From Alphaproteobacteria bacterium 46_93_T64 (GTDB taxonomy: Bacteria > Pseudomonadota > Alphaproteobacteria > Sneathiellales > Sneathiellaceae): a stretch of 64,000 bases of DNA. Under the pieces are notes generated by a model. That model was not told where the DNA came from. It saw only the letters and a program-made list of their open reading frames with translations, and searched no databases. Both the position numbers and the translations under genes were made by a program. Positions 1 through 8,204 of this stretch are shown here, piece after piece; position 1 is the stretch's first letter, and the number at the start of each line of letters is the position of its first letter. The stretch lies in the NCBI GenBank assembly GCA_002163135.1, contig MAAN01000017.1, positions 1-64,000 on the forward strand, in the 5' to 3' direction.

Positions 1-1
1 T

Positions 2-439
2 ATCGAAGCGACGGGAAGTCTTCATTTTTGGCGAATTGCGATAAAGCCCGGACGCCCGTTGGCTTTGGGCCAAATTAAAGGCACAGCATTTGTTGGATTA
101 CCTGGAAATCCGGTTGCAGCAATGGTTTGCGCGATGCAATTTGTGCGCCCAATAATTGCCAGATTATCAGGCGATCAATTATATACCCCCCCTATACCCA
201 TGTTCGGTGCTGCAAACTTCTCCATGAAAAAGAAAACTGGTCGGCGCGAATGGTTGCGTGGAAGATATAGTCTGGACGAAAATGGTGCGGGTAAGATCGA
301 AAAATACCATTCAACAGGTTCTGGCCTCATTTCGTCTCTTGTCTGGTCAAACGGCCTTATTGAGTTAGATGAGAAAACTAGTATTATTGACGAAGGCGAT
401 AAATTGCGGTTTCTCCCTTATTCGGAACTTTTTGAATGA
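2..439 (+). CDS. moeA: Molybdopterin molybdenumtransferase MoeA, C-terminal part (5' end outside window)
   Basis: MoeA inserts molybdate into adenylylated molybdopterin in the last step of molybdenum cofactor synthesis in the cytoplasm. Only the last 145 residues are present; the frame is open from the first bases of the window. The visible part holds the end of the MoCF-binding domain (KPGRPLALGQIKG, then GLPGNPVAAM, the typical MoeA/MogA-fold motif) and the small C-terminal beta-barrel domain (residues about 75-145 of the fragment, ending in a GDKLRFLPY-like strand). The stop overlaps the moaD start by 4 nt, so the three mo genes are one operon. Identification is firm; the N-terminal two thirds cannot be judged. 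Confidence 0.93.
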   Translation: MEATGSLHFWRIAIKPGRPLALGQIKGTAFVGLPGNPVAAMVCAMQFVRPIIARLSGDQLYTPPIPMFGAANFSMKKKTGRREWLRGRYSLDENGAGKIEKYHSTGSGLISSLVWSNGLIELDEKTSIIDEGDKLRFLPYSELFE

Positions 440-687
440 AAATTTTGTATTTTGCATGGCTGCGCGCACAATTAGGTATGGCAGAAGAAACTATTTCACT
501 GCCAGAAGATGTTAATAATCTGCACGACTTAATCGATTGGTTAAGAGCTCGCAGTGACGTCTTTTACGCCGCTTTTTCCGATATGGACGTGATTCGAATT
601 GCCGTAGATCAAGAATATGTAACGGAGAATGTTCCCTTGAAAGGTGTCCGCGAAATCGCCTTCTTCCCACCTGTAACGGGAGGATAA
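436..687 (+). CDS. moaD: Molybdopterin synthase small subunit MoaD
   Basis: MoaD is the ubiquitin-fold sulfur carrier of molybdopterin synthase. Its C-terminal Gly-Gly is adenylylated and thiocarboxylated, and the sulfur goes to precursor Z in complex with MoaE. The 83-residue protein has the usual length, begins with the beta strand MKILYFAWLRAQLG and ends in PPVTGG, so the functional terminus is intact. It overlaps moeA by 4 nt (ATGA) and is followed by moaE after a single base, which indicates translational coupling of the two synthase subunits. Confidence 0.95.
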   Translation: MKILYFAWLRAQLGMAEETISLPEDVNNLHDLIDWLRARSDVFYAAFSDMDVIRIAVDQEYVTENVPLKGVREIAFFPPVTGG

Positions 688-688
688 A

Positions 689-1138
689 ATGGTCATTGTT
701 CAAGAAGCTACGTTTGACACCGGCACTGAAATAAAGCACCTCACAGACAGGAACACTCAAATTGGGGCTGTCGTATCATTTACAGGCCTTGTTCGAGATT
801 TTAATGACGGCTCCGCAATACAGTCCCTCACACTGGAACACTACCCAGGCATGACAGAAAAAGAGCTTGAGAAAATTGAAACCCAAGCTCTTGAGCGTTG
901 GGATCTAACAGAGAGCCTAATCATTCATCGTTACGGCAAAATGGATTTGGGCGACCCTATTGTTTTGGTCATTACCGCATCAGCCCACCGCAAAGATGCC
1001 TTCGAGGCCGCCGCCTTTTTAATGGACTGGTTAAAAACCAAGGCACCATTTTGGAAACTGGAAGAAAATGCGAGTGGCAACCAAAATTGGGTATCAGAAA
1101 GATCTAGTGACATAGATGCCGCCGAAGAATGGGAATAG
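689..1138 (+). CDS. moaE: Molybdopterin synthase catalytic subunit MoaE
   Basis: MoaE is the large subunit of molybdopterin synthase and carries the active site for converting cyclic pyranopterin monophosphate to molybdopterin with sulfur from MoaD. Family motifs are clear: VSFTGLVRDFNDG near residue 28, LEHYPGM near 49, HRYGKMDLGD near 81, and the signature SAHRKDAFEAAAFLMDWLKT followed by APFWKLE, which includes the conserved lysines near residues 117-125. The 149-residue length is normal. It ends the mo operon and faces the next gene, only 7 bp away on the other strand, so the two 3' ends nearly touch. Confidence 0.95.
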   Translation: MVIVQEATFDTGTEIKHLTDRNTQIGAVVSFTGLVRDFNDGSAIQSLTLEHYPGMTEKELEKIETQALERWDLTESLIIHRYGKMDLGDPIVLVITASAHRKDAFEAAAFLMDWLKTKAPFWKLEENASGNQNWVSERSSDIDAAEEWE

Positions 1139-1145
1139 TGTTGAA

Positions 1146-2369
1146 TTATCCCCGCTTCTGACGCTTTGAAATCCATTTAGCTGCTCTACGGTTAGCTTCA
1201 GTAATTTGAGCACTTGTCATAGATTTAACCAAGATAACATTCATTTTTTTGGCTCCCCCTTTACCACGCGCGGCAGAAATAAGGGACCATTTCAAAGCCT
1301 CAATGTCAGTTCGACCAGATTCGATTTCTGCTTTCGCAGCCGCCGTATCGACAGAAACAGCAGATGCTTGTTTCATTATTTGACCAACAACCTCTGCGTC
1401 CATGCCATTTGAAACAATTGGCAATTTCGTTTTAGTCGGAGTTGCTGTTTTCGTTGCCACAGTTTTGGGCGCAACTGTTTTGGGGGTAACAATTTTAGGT
1501 GCAACAATTTTGGCACTCACCGCTTTTTGCGGAGCAGTACTTACATTTTGTGCGGCTGGTTTTGATATTGAATTTGTAGAAGCCGTATTCACAGCAGATC
1601 CAGAGGCCGGTTTTGCAGCAACAATTACTGCAGTGTTACTGCCACCTTGCTGCTTAGCTTTTAGTTCTGCCAACCGTTGTTTTGCAGTCAGTATTTGTCC
1701 CTGTTTTTCGTTCTCTGCTTTTAGCGCTGCAAGACGCTCTTCCTCTTCACGTTGCTTACCAGCTAAATAGGCATTGCGTTTTGCTTCTTCTGCTTGTTCA
1801 CGCGAGGCCTGAAGTGCAGCTGCCCTGCTTGCCTGTTCAATCTTTTTGGCCATTTTGGCGTCAGCATCACGTTGCGCAATTAATGTACGTTGCCGCTTCG
1901 CTCGCTCGCTCGAAGCACGTTTTTCCGCGTCAACACGTGCTTTCTGTTTTGCTTCGCGGCTCGCTAGTATTTTTTGGTATTCCTGTTCATCTTGGCCAAT
2001 ATTCTGCCGATACCATTTCCCAAGAACACCTATTGCAAGCTTATTTCCGTCTTCAATCTGACCCGCGGTAAGCAAAGGCTTTAAACGGGCAATAGCTGTA
2101 GTCGCAGCAGCCACATTTTGTGCTGCTGCCAAGCGATACCATGCATAGGCTTTCGAAAGGTCTTTAGGGACATCAGCTACACCTTGTTCGTAAAGCGTCC
2201 CTAAATTGAACTGGGCATTGAAATCGCCTCTGGCTCCATCAGCTTCCCAAATAGAAATCGCCTTACCAAAGTCTCGATTATTGTAAGCCGTCATTCCAGC
2301 CTGAAAATCGGCCAAAGCCACAGTTGAGCTTAACAACAAAAAACTTACTACAAAACCTACCCGCGTCAT
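1146..2369 (-). CDS. Exported Sel1-repeat protein with long Ala/Lys/Glu coiled coil
   Basis: The 407-residue protein starts with a signal peptide (MTRVGFVVSF... cleavage probably after VALA, residue 20). Residues about 25-95 contain Sel1/TPR-like helices (FNAQFNLGTLYEQG, AYAWYRLAAAQ) of the kind that mediate protein-protein contacts in the envelope. Residues about 130-240 are an Arg/Lys/Glu/Ala-rich coiled coil, followed by a Pro/Lys/Thr-rich linker with repeated APKTV-type units (about 285-315) and a small C-terminal domain. It stands alone and converges on moaE. It may be a periplasmic scaffold protein; no specific function can be assigned. Confidence 0.75.
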   Translation of the reverse strand: MTRVGFVVSFLLLSSTVALADFQAGMTAYNNRDFGKAISIWEADGARGDFNAQFNLGTLYEQGVADVPKDLSKAYAWYRLAAAQNVAAATTAIARLKPLLTAGQIEDGNKLAIGVLGKWYRQNIGQDEQEYQKILASREAKQKARVDAEKRASSERAKRQRTLIAQRDADAKMAKKIEQASRAAALQASREQAEEAKRNAYLAGKQREEEERLAALKAENEKQGQILTAKQRLAELKAKQQGGSNTAVIVAAKPASGSAVNTASTNSISKPAAQNVSTAPQKAVSAKIVAPKIVTPKTVAPKTVATKTATPTKTKLPIVSNGMDAEVVGQIMKQASAVSVDTAAAKAEIESGRTDIEALKWSLISAARGKGGAKKMNVILVKSMTSAQITEANRRAAKWISKRQKRG

Positions 2370-2500
2370 TCTAATCCCTGTCCGTCCAAGCAGCCCAATA
2401 TGTTCCGGCGATAACCACTATCTTACGAGCCGGTAAAGGCACCCGTCATGAATACCCTCATTACTGCACATTATCAAAACAAAAAGGGCGAAAATGCGAA

Positions 2501-2527
2501 CAGCCGCCCCAATTACAGGAGCGGCTG
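2501..2527. terminator. Candidate hairpin terminator downstream of ilvE
   Basis: The arms CAGCCGC (2501-2507) and GCGGCTG (2521-2527) form a 7-bp stem with a 13-nt loop, 31 bases beyond the ilvE stop. The T-run (ATTTTT) lies on the plus-strand side, whereas ilvE is read on the minus strand, so this is at best a weak terminator for ilvE. The rest of the 188-bp gap (2370-2557) holds nothing else I can recognise. Confidence 0.4.
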
Positions 2528-2557
2528 CTTATTTTTAGATCCGAATAATCGAGATCT

Positions 2558-3442
2558 TTAAGCGGCTACCTTGCGGCGCACTGTAACTTCATAGTCACTG
2601 ATTAGCGTTTGGCATATAGTTCCAGGTGTAAATGTATACTCACTGATACTTTGCACCGGCGTCACCTCTGCAGCGGTGCCCGTCAGGAAACACTCATCGA
2701 ATTCAGACATTTCTTCCGGCATAATCGCGCGTTCAACGACTTCAATGCCGCGCGCTCTCGCCAGATCAATAATTGTGCGACGAGTTATTCCGTCCAAGAA
2801 GCAATCCGGCGTCGGAGTATGTAAAACACCGTTTTTCGTGAAAAAGACATTAGCGCCTGTCGCTTCCGCAACACGCCCGCGGTAATCAAGCATTATGGCG
2901 TCGTCAAAACCTTCTTCTTCAGCCTTATGTTTGCTGAGTGTGCAAATCATATAAAGGCCCGCTGCTTTTGATTGAGTGGGGATTGTCTCAGGAGATGGAC
3001 GTTTCCACTCTGATATCTGCAAGCGAATTCCCTTCATGCGCGCTTCTGGATCGAAATAGCTTGGCCATACCCAAGCCGCAACTGCAAAATTGATTTTATT
3101 CTGCTGCGCGGAGACACCCATCATTTCTGAGCCACGCCAAGCGATCGGGCGTAGATAGCCGTCCACAATCTTGTTTGCATTCATTGTTTCAATACAAGCA
3201 CGGTTAATTTCTTCAACCGTCATGCCAATATCAAAACCCAAAATTTTGGCAGAATTAATTAGTCGCTCACTATGCTCTGTCAGTTTAAAAATTTCACCAT
3301 CATAGACCCGTTCCCCTTCGAACACACTACTGGCATAATGCAAACCATGAGTGAGAACATGCACATTGGCATCTCGCCAATCGGTCAATTCTCCGTTAAA
3401 CCAGATATAGCCGTCACGTTCGGCGAAAGAGGTGGTATCCAT
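2558..3442 (-). CDS. ilvE: Branched-chain amino acid aminotransferase (fold-type IV PLP enzyme)
   Basis: IlvE transfers the amino group between glutamate and the 2-oxo acids of leucine, isoleucine and valine. The protein shows the family features: FNGELTDWRDANVHVLTHGLHYASSVFEG at the N-terminus (described by its core HGLHYASSVFEGER), the PLP lysine in TQSKAAGLYM, the EATGANVFF segment and LTGTAAEVTPV that binds the cofactor phosphate. I start at 3442 (294 residues), where AAGG lies 8-9 bases upstream; an in-frame ATG at 3493 would add 17 poorly conserved residues. It is divergent from the marR-type gene at 3546, an arrangement known from other alphaproteobacteria. Confidence 0.93.
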   Translation of the reverse strand: MDTTSFAERDGYIWFNGELTDWRDANVHVLTHGLHYASSVFEGERVYDGEIFKLTEHSERLINSAKILGFDIGMTVEEINRACIETMNANKIVDGYLRPIAWRGSEMMGVSAQQNKINFAVAAWVWPSYFDPEARMKGIRLQISEWKRPSPETIPTQSKAAGLYMICTLSKHKAEEEGFDDAIMLDYRGRVAEATGANVFFTKNGVLHTPTPDCFLDGITRRTIIDLARARGIEVVERAIMPEEMSEFDECFLTGTAAEVTPVQSISEYTFTPGTICQTLISDYEVTVRRKVAA

Positions 3443-3545
3443 TTTATTACACCTTGAGTTATAATATGTCGTATTTTCACGCACAGGGTTCATTTCTTAC
3501 GATCTGCGCTCGATCTTGGTAACATTATGAGAAAAATAAGTCAAC

Positions 3546-4040
3546 ATGGCTGACGTAAAATCTGGAACAAACCCTCTCTTTCTTCGTGAAGAAGAACTTA
3601 GACAGTGCATAGAACTGCTATTTTTTGCCTATCGGGACTTCACTATTGGTCCTGACCAAGTCCTAAAGGACTATAATTTTGGACGTGCGCACCATCGTGT
3701 GATTCATTTCGTTGGAAGAAATCCAGGAATTACCGTTTCTGAGCTTCTGGAGATTCTTCGCATTACCAAACAAAGCTTAAGCCGAGTTCTCAATGCTCTG
3801 GTGGAAAGAGGCTTTGTTGAACAGCGCTCAGGTGTAACTGACCGCAGGCAACGTCTCCTTTATCTTACAGAAGAGGGAGCAACCCTGGAACGCAAGATCA
3901 GCAGTATTCAGCAACAGCAAGTCGCCAAGGCGTTTAGAGAAGCCGGGGGCGATGCCGTTTCGGGATACCGGCAAGTTCTTGAGGGGCTGATAAAAGATGA
4001 CGGCCGCGAGAAAGCTCTCAAACGTGTTATGAAGAAGTAA
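3546..4040 (+). CDS. MarR-family transcriptional regulator (PetP-like)
   Basis: This 164-residue protein has a MarR winged helix-turn-helix: helices around residues 40-60 (FGRAHHRVIHFVGRNPGITV), recognition region ITKQSLSRVLNALVERGFVEQ (70-90), and the wing signature DRRQRLLYLTEEG near residues 98-110. It is divergent from ilvE and directly followed by an OmpR-type response regulator and a histidine kinase. The ilvE/MarR/response-regulator order resembles petP-petR loci, where the pair is needed for bc1 complex expression in Rhodobacter; calling this gene petP would be inference from context. The ligand is unknown. Confidence 0.85.
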   Translation: MADVKSGTNPLFLREEELRQCIELLFFAYRDFTIGPDQVLKDYNFGRAHHRVIHFVGRNPGITVSELLEILRITKQSLSRVLNALVERGFVEQRSGVTDRRQRLLYLTEEGATLERKISSIQQQQVAKAFREAGGDAVSGYRQVLEGLIKDDGREKALKRVMKK

Positions 4041-4061
4041 GACTTGGAGACATCTTCATCA

Positions 4062-4745
4062 ATGAACGACAATGCACCGCACATACTAGTAGTTGACGAT
4101 GACGTCAGATTGGCGTCTCTGCTCAAGAAATATTTGTCCGATAACGGGTATCGTGTGTCGGTAGCCGAATCAGCAGAAGATGCAGCTAAAAAGATGTTGG
4201 GCCTTTCTTTTGATTTAATCGTCCTTGACCGAATGATGCCCGGTGAAGATGGCTTGTCTTTCGCAAAATCACTCCGAGAGGGAAGTGGACATAATCAATC
4301 AATAGCGATCCTTATGCTCACTGCAATGGCCGAATCTTCAGATAGAATTGATGGATTAGAAGTCGGCGTGGATGACTATCTGACCAAACCGTTCGAGCCA
4401 AGAGAGCTTCTACTTCGTGTCGCGGCCATTTTGAAAAGATCCCGACAAGAAACTATTTCCGACATTTGTTTTGGCAATTTCACGTTTAATATTCCTCGTG
4501 GCGACTTAGTACAGGATGGTAAAATCGTAAACCTGACATCAAGTGAGCAGATTTTATTAAAGGCACTTGCCACATCGCCAGGCGTCCCCGTCTCACGCGA
4601 AGTTCTTTCATTGAGTAGTGGAACCCAAGGGCGTGCTGTTGATGTCCAGATAACAAGACTTAGACGCAAGATTGAAGAAGATCCCAAATTGCCACGCTAT
4701 CTGCAAACAGTTCGAGGTGAAGGATATGTGCTATGGGCAGACTAA
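4062..4745 (+). CDS. OmpR-family response regulator (PetR-like)
   Basis: The protein (227 residues from ATG 4062) has an N-terminal receiver domain with acidic pair in LVVDDDVRL, phospho-acceptor Asp56 in FDLIVLDRMMPGEDG, and Lys109 in YLTKPFEPREL, followed by an OmpR/PhoB winged helix (residues about 135-225, VDVQITRLRRKIEEDP, LQTVRGEGYVLW). I use ATG 4062, preceded by TTGGAGA at 4044-4050; the frame extends upstream only to a TTG inside that site. It lies 21 bp after the marR gene and 39 bp before the kinase, so the three are probably co-transcribed. It would activate or repress target promoters when phosphorylated by the kinase. Confidence 0.9.
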   Translation: MNDNAPHILVVDDDVRLASLLKKYLSDNGYRVSVAESAEDAAKKMLGLSFDLIVLDRMMPGEDGLSFAKSLREGSGHNQSIAILMLTAMAESSDRIDGLEVGVDDYLTKPFEPRELLLRVAAILKRSRQETISDICFGNFTFNIPRGDLVQDGKIVNLTSSEQILLKALATSPGVPVSREVLSLSSGTQGRAVDVQITRLRRKIEEDPKLPRYLQTVRGEGYVLWAD

Positions 4746-4784
4746 AATTACAAACCGTAACCCAAACTAATTTGGGGTTTTAGA

Positions 4785-6125
4785 ATGAAGGTACCTTTTC
4801 CAGATTTGGGGATACTCAAACGCCTTACGCCTCGCACCTTATTTGCGCGCTCCTTGCTAATTGTAATTTTGCCGACAATTCTCCTGCAAATTGTTGCGAC
4901 CTACATATTTTATGAACGACACTGGAATAATGTCGCTCGGCGATTAGCCCAGGGCGTTTCTGGGGAAATTGCTGGTATTATTTCTCTCACGGATCGTTTT
5001 CCCGGTGAGGATGCACAATCAAGCATCCTCTCAATCGCCCGCACTCAGATGCAATTGACCATTACTTTTGAAAAGGAGGGACGCCTCTCGATTTCTGCGG
5101 GTCAGCAAGGAAGTTATGGTTTTTTAGAACGGCATATGGCACGTGCACTGCAACAAAGCCTGCCTGGACGTGCCTTCACACTTAAGACAAATGACCTGTT
5201 GGAAAGCGTTATCATCCGTGTGCAGTTACCGAATGATATTTTACAAGTAATTGTGCGCGATAAACGGCTCTTTTCCAGTACCACTTATATTTTTGTTATG
5301 TGGATGGTTGGCATTTCTCTCGCCCTTTTAGCTGTTGCTGTATTGTTTCTTCGCAATCAGATGCGCCCGATCAAACAACTTTCAGATGCTGCAGAACGTT
5401 TTGGTAAAGGTCAGGAGGTAGAAGATTTTAAATCCACTGGAGCACAAGAAATCAGACTGGCATCCAGTGCCTTCCATGAAATGAAACACCGCATTTCAAG
5501 ACAAATCACGCAGCGCACTGAGATGCTGGCAGGTGTTAGCCATGACCTACGAACTCCCCTCACCCGTATGAAACTTCAGCTTGCTATGATGGAAGAAGGG
5601 GATGCCAAGCAAAATTTGACAGGTGATGTAGATGATATGCGTCATATGGTTGAAGGTTATCTAGCGTTTGCCAAAGGACAAGAAGCCGAAACGGTAGAAA
5701 CAGTAAATATTGTGAACCTTGTAAATGAAATTGTGGATAACGCTTTAAGGCAAGGAACAACGATTGCTTTCACCGCACCGGATCCAATTGACACCCGCCT
5801 ACGCCCCAACAGCGTAAAAAGGTGTCTCACAAATCTCGTGGAAAATGCCAGACGATACGCAACGGAAATCCGTATTCAGATGAGCTTAACAGAAAATCAG
5901 ATCCTGATTTTGATCGATGATAATGGACCCGGAATACCTCGTGAGATGCGGGTAGATGTCTTCAAACCTTTCAGGCGCTTAGATACGTCCCGTAATTCAG
6001 AAACAGGGGGAAGCGGCCTTGGAATGACCATCGCGCGTGATGTAATGCACAGTCATGGTGGCCATATCCGACTAGCCGAAAGTCCTTCCGGTGGTTTAAG
6101 AGTTGAATTATTCTTCCCCCACTAA
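4785..6125 (+). CDS. EnvZ-like sensor histidine kinase
   Basis: This 446-residue membrane kinase is the likely partner of the response regulator upstream. Two transmembrane helices flank a short periplasmic domain (about 18-42 and 163-185), followed by a HAMP linker (residues about 185-235), the HisKA dimerisation helix with phospho-accepting His253 in AGVSHDLRTPLTRMK, and a HATPase domain with N box NLVENARRYA, G1 box DDNGPGIP and G2 box GGSGLGMTIARD. All catalytic elements are intact. The 39-bp gap upstream carries a weak AACCCAAA/TTTGGGGTT hairpin, which could modulate the ratio of kinase to regulator. Confidence 0.92.
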   Translation: MKVPFPDLGILKRLTPRTLFARSLLIVILPTILLQIVATYIFYERHWNNVARRLAQGVSGEIAGIISLTDRFPGEDAQSSILSIARTQMQLTITFEKEGRLSISAGQQGSYGFLERHMARALQQSLPGRAFTLKTNDLLESVIIRVQLPNDILQVIVRDKRLFSSTTYIFVMWMVGISLALLAVAVLFLRNQMRPIKQLSDAAERFGKGQEVEDFKSTGAQEIRLASSAFHEMKHRISRQITQRTEMLAGVSHDLRTPLTRMKLQLAMMEEGDAKQNLTGDVDDMRHMVEGYLAFAKGQEAETVETVNIVNLVNEIVDNALRQGTTIAFTAPDPIDTRLRPNSVKRCLTNLVENARRYATEIRIQMSLTENQILILIDDNGPGIPREMRVDVFKPFRRLDTSRNSETGGSGLGMTIARDVMHSHGGHIRLAESPSGGLRVELFFPH

Positions 6126-6130
6126 AGCAT

Positions 6131-6466
6131 TCATTTAAAGGGAGCGAACGTTCCCTCTATCATACTGGTTAGGGCGGCTTCTGTGATCGGAGCCTTGGCG
6201 AAAGTTTCGTTTGCCAAAGCAAGAATAACGGGAACAGAAGCTATAGCAGTTGGCGGGTTTGAGACCGCTTTTGCAATGGTGAATACCTTCACCATTTCCT
6301 CCTGATAAGCTCGAGACAAAGCCCCAATTTGTGCATCCCTTTCTTTAAAAACGTTAAAGGCCGCACTGGACTCTGCATATGCATCTTTCAATTTTTTACT
6401 ATGGTCCTGATACAATGCAGACAAATCTGCAGGCATCGGCATTGCATCATCGGCGTCATCACTCAT
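6131..6466 (-). CDS. Small helical protein of unknown function
   Basis: I do not recognise this 111-residue protein. It is acidic at the N-terminus (MSDDADDAMPMPADL), then helical with charged heptad-like stretches (residues 20-65), and ends in a hydrophobic Ala/Pro-rich part (PPTAIASVPVILALANETF). It has no signal peptide or transmembrane segment. It lies 16 bp downstream of the CsaA-like gene and is convergent with the histidine kinase (5 bp between stops). With the phasin-like gene two positions upstream it may form a small operon. The coding call rests on tight packing and composition. Confidence 0.6.
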   Translation of the reverse strand: MSDDADDAMPMPADLSALYQDHSKKLKDAYAESSAAFNVFKERDAQIGALSRAYQEEMVKVFTIAKAVSNPPTAIASVPVILALANETFAKAPITEAALTSMIEGTFAPFK

Positions 6467-6482
6467 ATCAAATGCCTGTCTG

Positions 6483-6818
6483 TTAGTGTAAACGATTCCC
6501 TATTGGAACTGCGTGGTCAGGTACAACCAATGAGATATGGCCCTTCTCGTTACTAAATCCGAGAACCAGTACCTCAGACATCACGGGTCCAATTTGCCGC
6601 GGTGGAAAATTCACCACAGCTGCAATCCTTTTTCCCTCGAGATCGGATATGTCATACAAATCCGTGATTTGCGCAGAGCTTTTCTTAAGCCCAATCTCCT
6701 CGCCAAAATCTATCAACAATTTGTAGGCCGGTTTTCTAGCTTCCGGGAACTCTTCAGCCTTGACGATTATACCAACTCGAATATCCACTTTTAGAAAATT
6801 CGCAAACTCAATTTCCAT
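6483..6818 (-). CDS. csaA: CsaA-like tRNA-binding domain protein
   Basis: A stand-alone OB-fold tRNA-binding domain of 111 residues. CsaA-type proteins bind RNA non-specifically and were described as secretion chaperones. The family signature is present: FLKVDIRVGIIVKAEEFPEARKPAYKL at the start (core DIRVGIIVKAEEFPEARKP), KKSSAQITDLY in the middle, and AAVVNFPPRQIG followed by SEVLVLGF. I start at ATG 6818, where GAGG lies 8-11 bases upstream, rather than five codons earlier. It sits between the phasin-like gene (65 bp upstream) and the small unknown gene downstream, on the minus strand. Confidence 0.88.
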   Translation of the reverse strand: MEIEFANFLKVDIRVGIIVKAEEFPEARKPAYKLLIDFGEEIGLKKSSAQITDLYDISDLEGKRIAAVVNFPPRQIGPVMSEVLVLGFSNEKGHISLVVPDHAVPIGNRLH

Positions 6819-6883
6819 TTTCCGCCTCGTCATTTTGTGTTCAGCTTTGAATTAGACTGGCTCGACTCTGACGTAAACTTTTG

Positions 6884-7333
6884 TTATCCGCCAGAAAATT
6901 TCGTCGCAGTCTCTTGAATTTTTGCCATAGATTCTGTAGCCGATTTCGTCAATGCGGCTGCGGACTGACTTGTTGTTGTCGTAAGCGTACTCGACACCTG
7001 CCCAAACAGCTCGGATATTTGGTTCATATTGGTAATCTGTACAGCCACATCAGGGGCAATATTTGAAGATATTCCAGCGGTAGTTGTCGTTTTCTCTACG
7101 GATTGCTGTAAATTTTCAACGGCAGAAACCAATGCCGATTGTTGAGAAGTGACGATACTCTGAAGCGTCGCTGCGGCCTGATTGGTGACAGCACTCATGG
7201 TTTCAATATTCGACATTTGTCCGGATGTTAAACCGGACAAATCCGGTATCATCAATTTCCCTGCCATCGTAGGCGCCCCTGATGGGGCTGAAGCAGTTTC
7301 GAGGCCTTGGTTTTCTGATGAAGTATCAGACAT
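6884..7333 (-). CDS. Phasin-like Ser/Thr/Gln-rich helical protein
   Basis: This 149-residue protein has a disordered N-terminus (about 1-35) and then a long amphipathic helical region rich in Ala, Ser, Thr and Gln (NIETMSAVTNQAAATLQSIV, SQQSALVSAVENLQQSV). That pattern, especially NIETMxAxxNQAA, is typical of phasins that coat polyhydroxyalkanoate granules. There is no signal peptide. An AGGAGAGAA-type ribosome site precedes the start. Direct evidence for PHA synthesis is absent from the window, so the role is inferred from the sequence pattern only; a generic coiled-coil protein is the alternative. Confidence 0.6.
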   Translation of the reverse strand: MSDTSSENQGLETASAPSGAPTMAGKLMIPDLSGLTSGQMSNIETMSAVTNQAAATLQSIVTSQQSALVSAVENLQQSVEKTTTTAGISSNIAPDVAVQITNMNQISELFGQVSSTLTTTTSQSAAALTKSATESMAKIQETATKFSGG

Positions 7334-7392
7334 ATATTCTCTCCTTTGTTTAAGAAGAGAATATAGGCATTAAATTTCAACCTTAAAGGGAA

Positions 7393-8202
7393 TTATCCTA
7401 ATTCAACTGAACGTGTAGTTGCTGCCGCAACGGTGTTTTTCATCAGTTTTCCTAGGCCATCTTTCGACATCAAAACCTCCAGACCAGCGGCAGTTGTCCC
7501 ATTGGGACTCGTCACATTTTTGCGAAGTTGCTCAATCTCTTCCTCAGATTGAAGCGCCAATTCTCCGGCTCCTGCAACTGTTGTTTTCGCTAACAGTTTA
7601 GAGAGCTCTACGGGTAGACCCGCGGCTACTCCAGCTTCCGTCATGGCTTGGATCATATAGAAAACATAAGCGGGCCCAGACCCTGAAAGACCTGTGACTG
7701 CATCCATATGTGCCTCATCATCCACCCAAGCTGTTGTTCCGATAGCTTGCATCAATTGATCACAAATTGATTTATGCGCAGCAGTAACATGGGCATTCGC
7801 ACATGACACCATCATCCCCCGCCTCACCGCTGCAGGGGTATTTGGCATTGTTCGAATAATTGCAGAACTTTTGCCAAAACACTCTTCAAATAGTGGAATA
7901 CGTGTGCCGGCAGCAATGGAAATAACAAGTGCCCCTTTCTCCGCATACCCCTGATAACTCTCCAACACATCAGAAATCACTTGTGGTTTTACTGCTAAAA
8001 GAATGACATCAGGCTGAAAGCCTTCTTCAATCAACAACGGAGAGGATAAAGCCCGACATCCAAGAGCCGATGCCTTTGCAAGATTTTCAGTACCCGGATC
8101 AACAACGACGACAGAATTTGGTTTAATTCCCTCTTCGATCCAACCTCCCAACATCGCACGGCCCATATTTCCGCACCCTACAAGTAAAATTGATATATTC
8201 AT
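7393..8202 (-). CDS. proC: Pyrroline-5-carboxylate reductase
   Basis: ProC reduces 1-pyrroline-5-carboxylate to proline with NAD(P)H, the last step of proline synthesis. The 269-residue protein has the Rossmann motif ILLVGCGNMGRAMLGGW at the N-terminus, VKPQV near residue 72, the RTMPNTPAAVRRGM segment, and the C-terminal dimer domain with the signature VTGLSGSGPAYVFYMIQAMTEAGVAAGL and TVAGAGEL plus NVTSPNGTTAAGL. It follows the ybjN-like gene with a 2-bp gap, which suggests translational coupling; that pair is common in alphaproteobacteria. Confidence 0.95.
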   Translation of the reverse strand: MNISILLVGCGNMGRAMLGGWIEEGIKPNSVVVVDPGTENLAKASALGCRALSSPLLIEEGFQPDVILLAVKPQVISDVLESYQGYAEKGALVISIAAGTRIPLFEECFGKSSAIIRTMPNTPAAVRRGMMVSCANAHVTAAHKSICDQLMQAIGTTAWVDDEAHMDAVTGLSGSGPAYVFYMIQAMTEAGVAAGLPVELSKLLAKTTVAGAGELALQSEEEIEQLRKNVTSPNGTTAAGLEVLMSKDGLGKLMKNTVAAATTRSVELG

Positions 8203-8204
8203 TT

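Noticed and set aside
1402-2071. Plus-strand frames opposite the Sel1-repeat gene
   Set aside because: They are antisense shadows: Cys- and Phe-rich composition, no ribosome sites, and the minus-strand protein has a signal peptide and recognisable repeats.
4759-4779. Hairpin between response regulator and kinase genes as a full terminator
   Set aside because: The AACCCAAA/TTTGGGGTT stem is AT-rich and weak, and the genes are only 39 bp apart; it is at most an attenuator.
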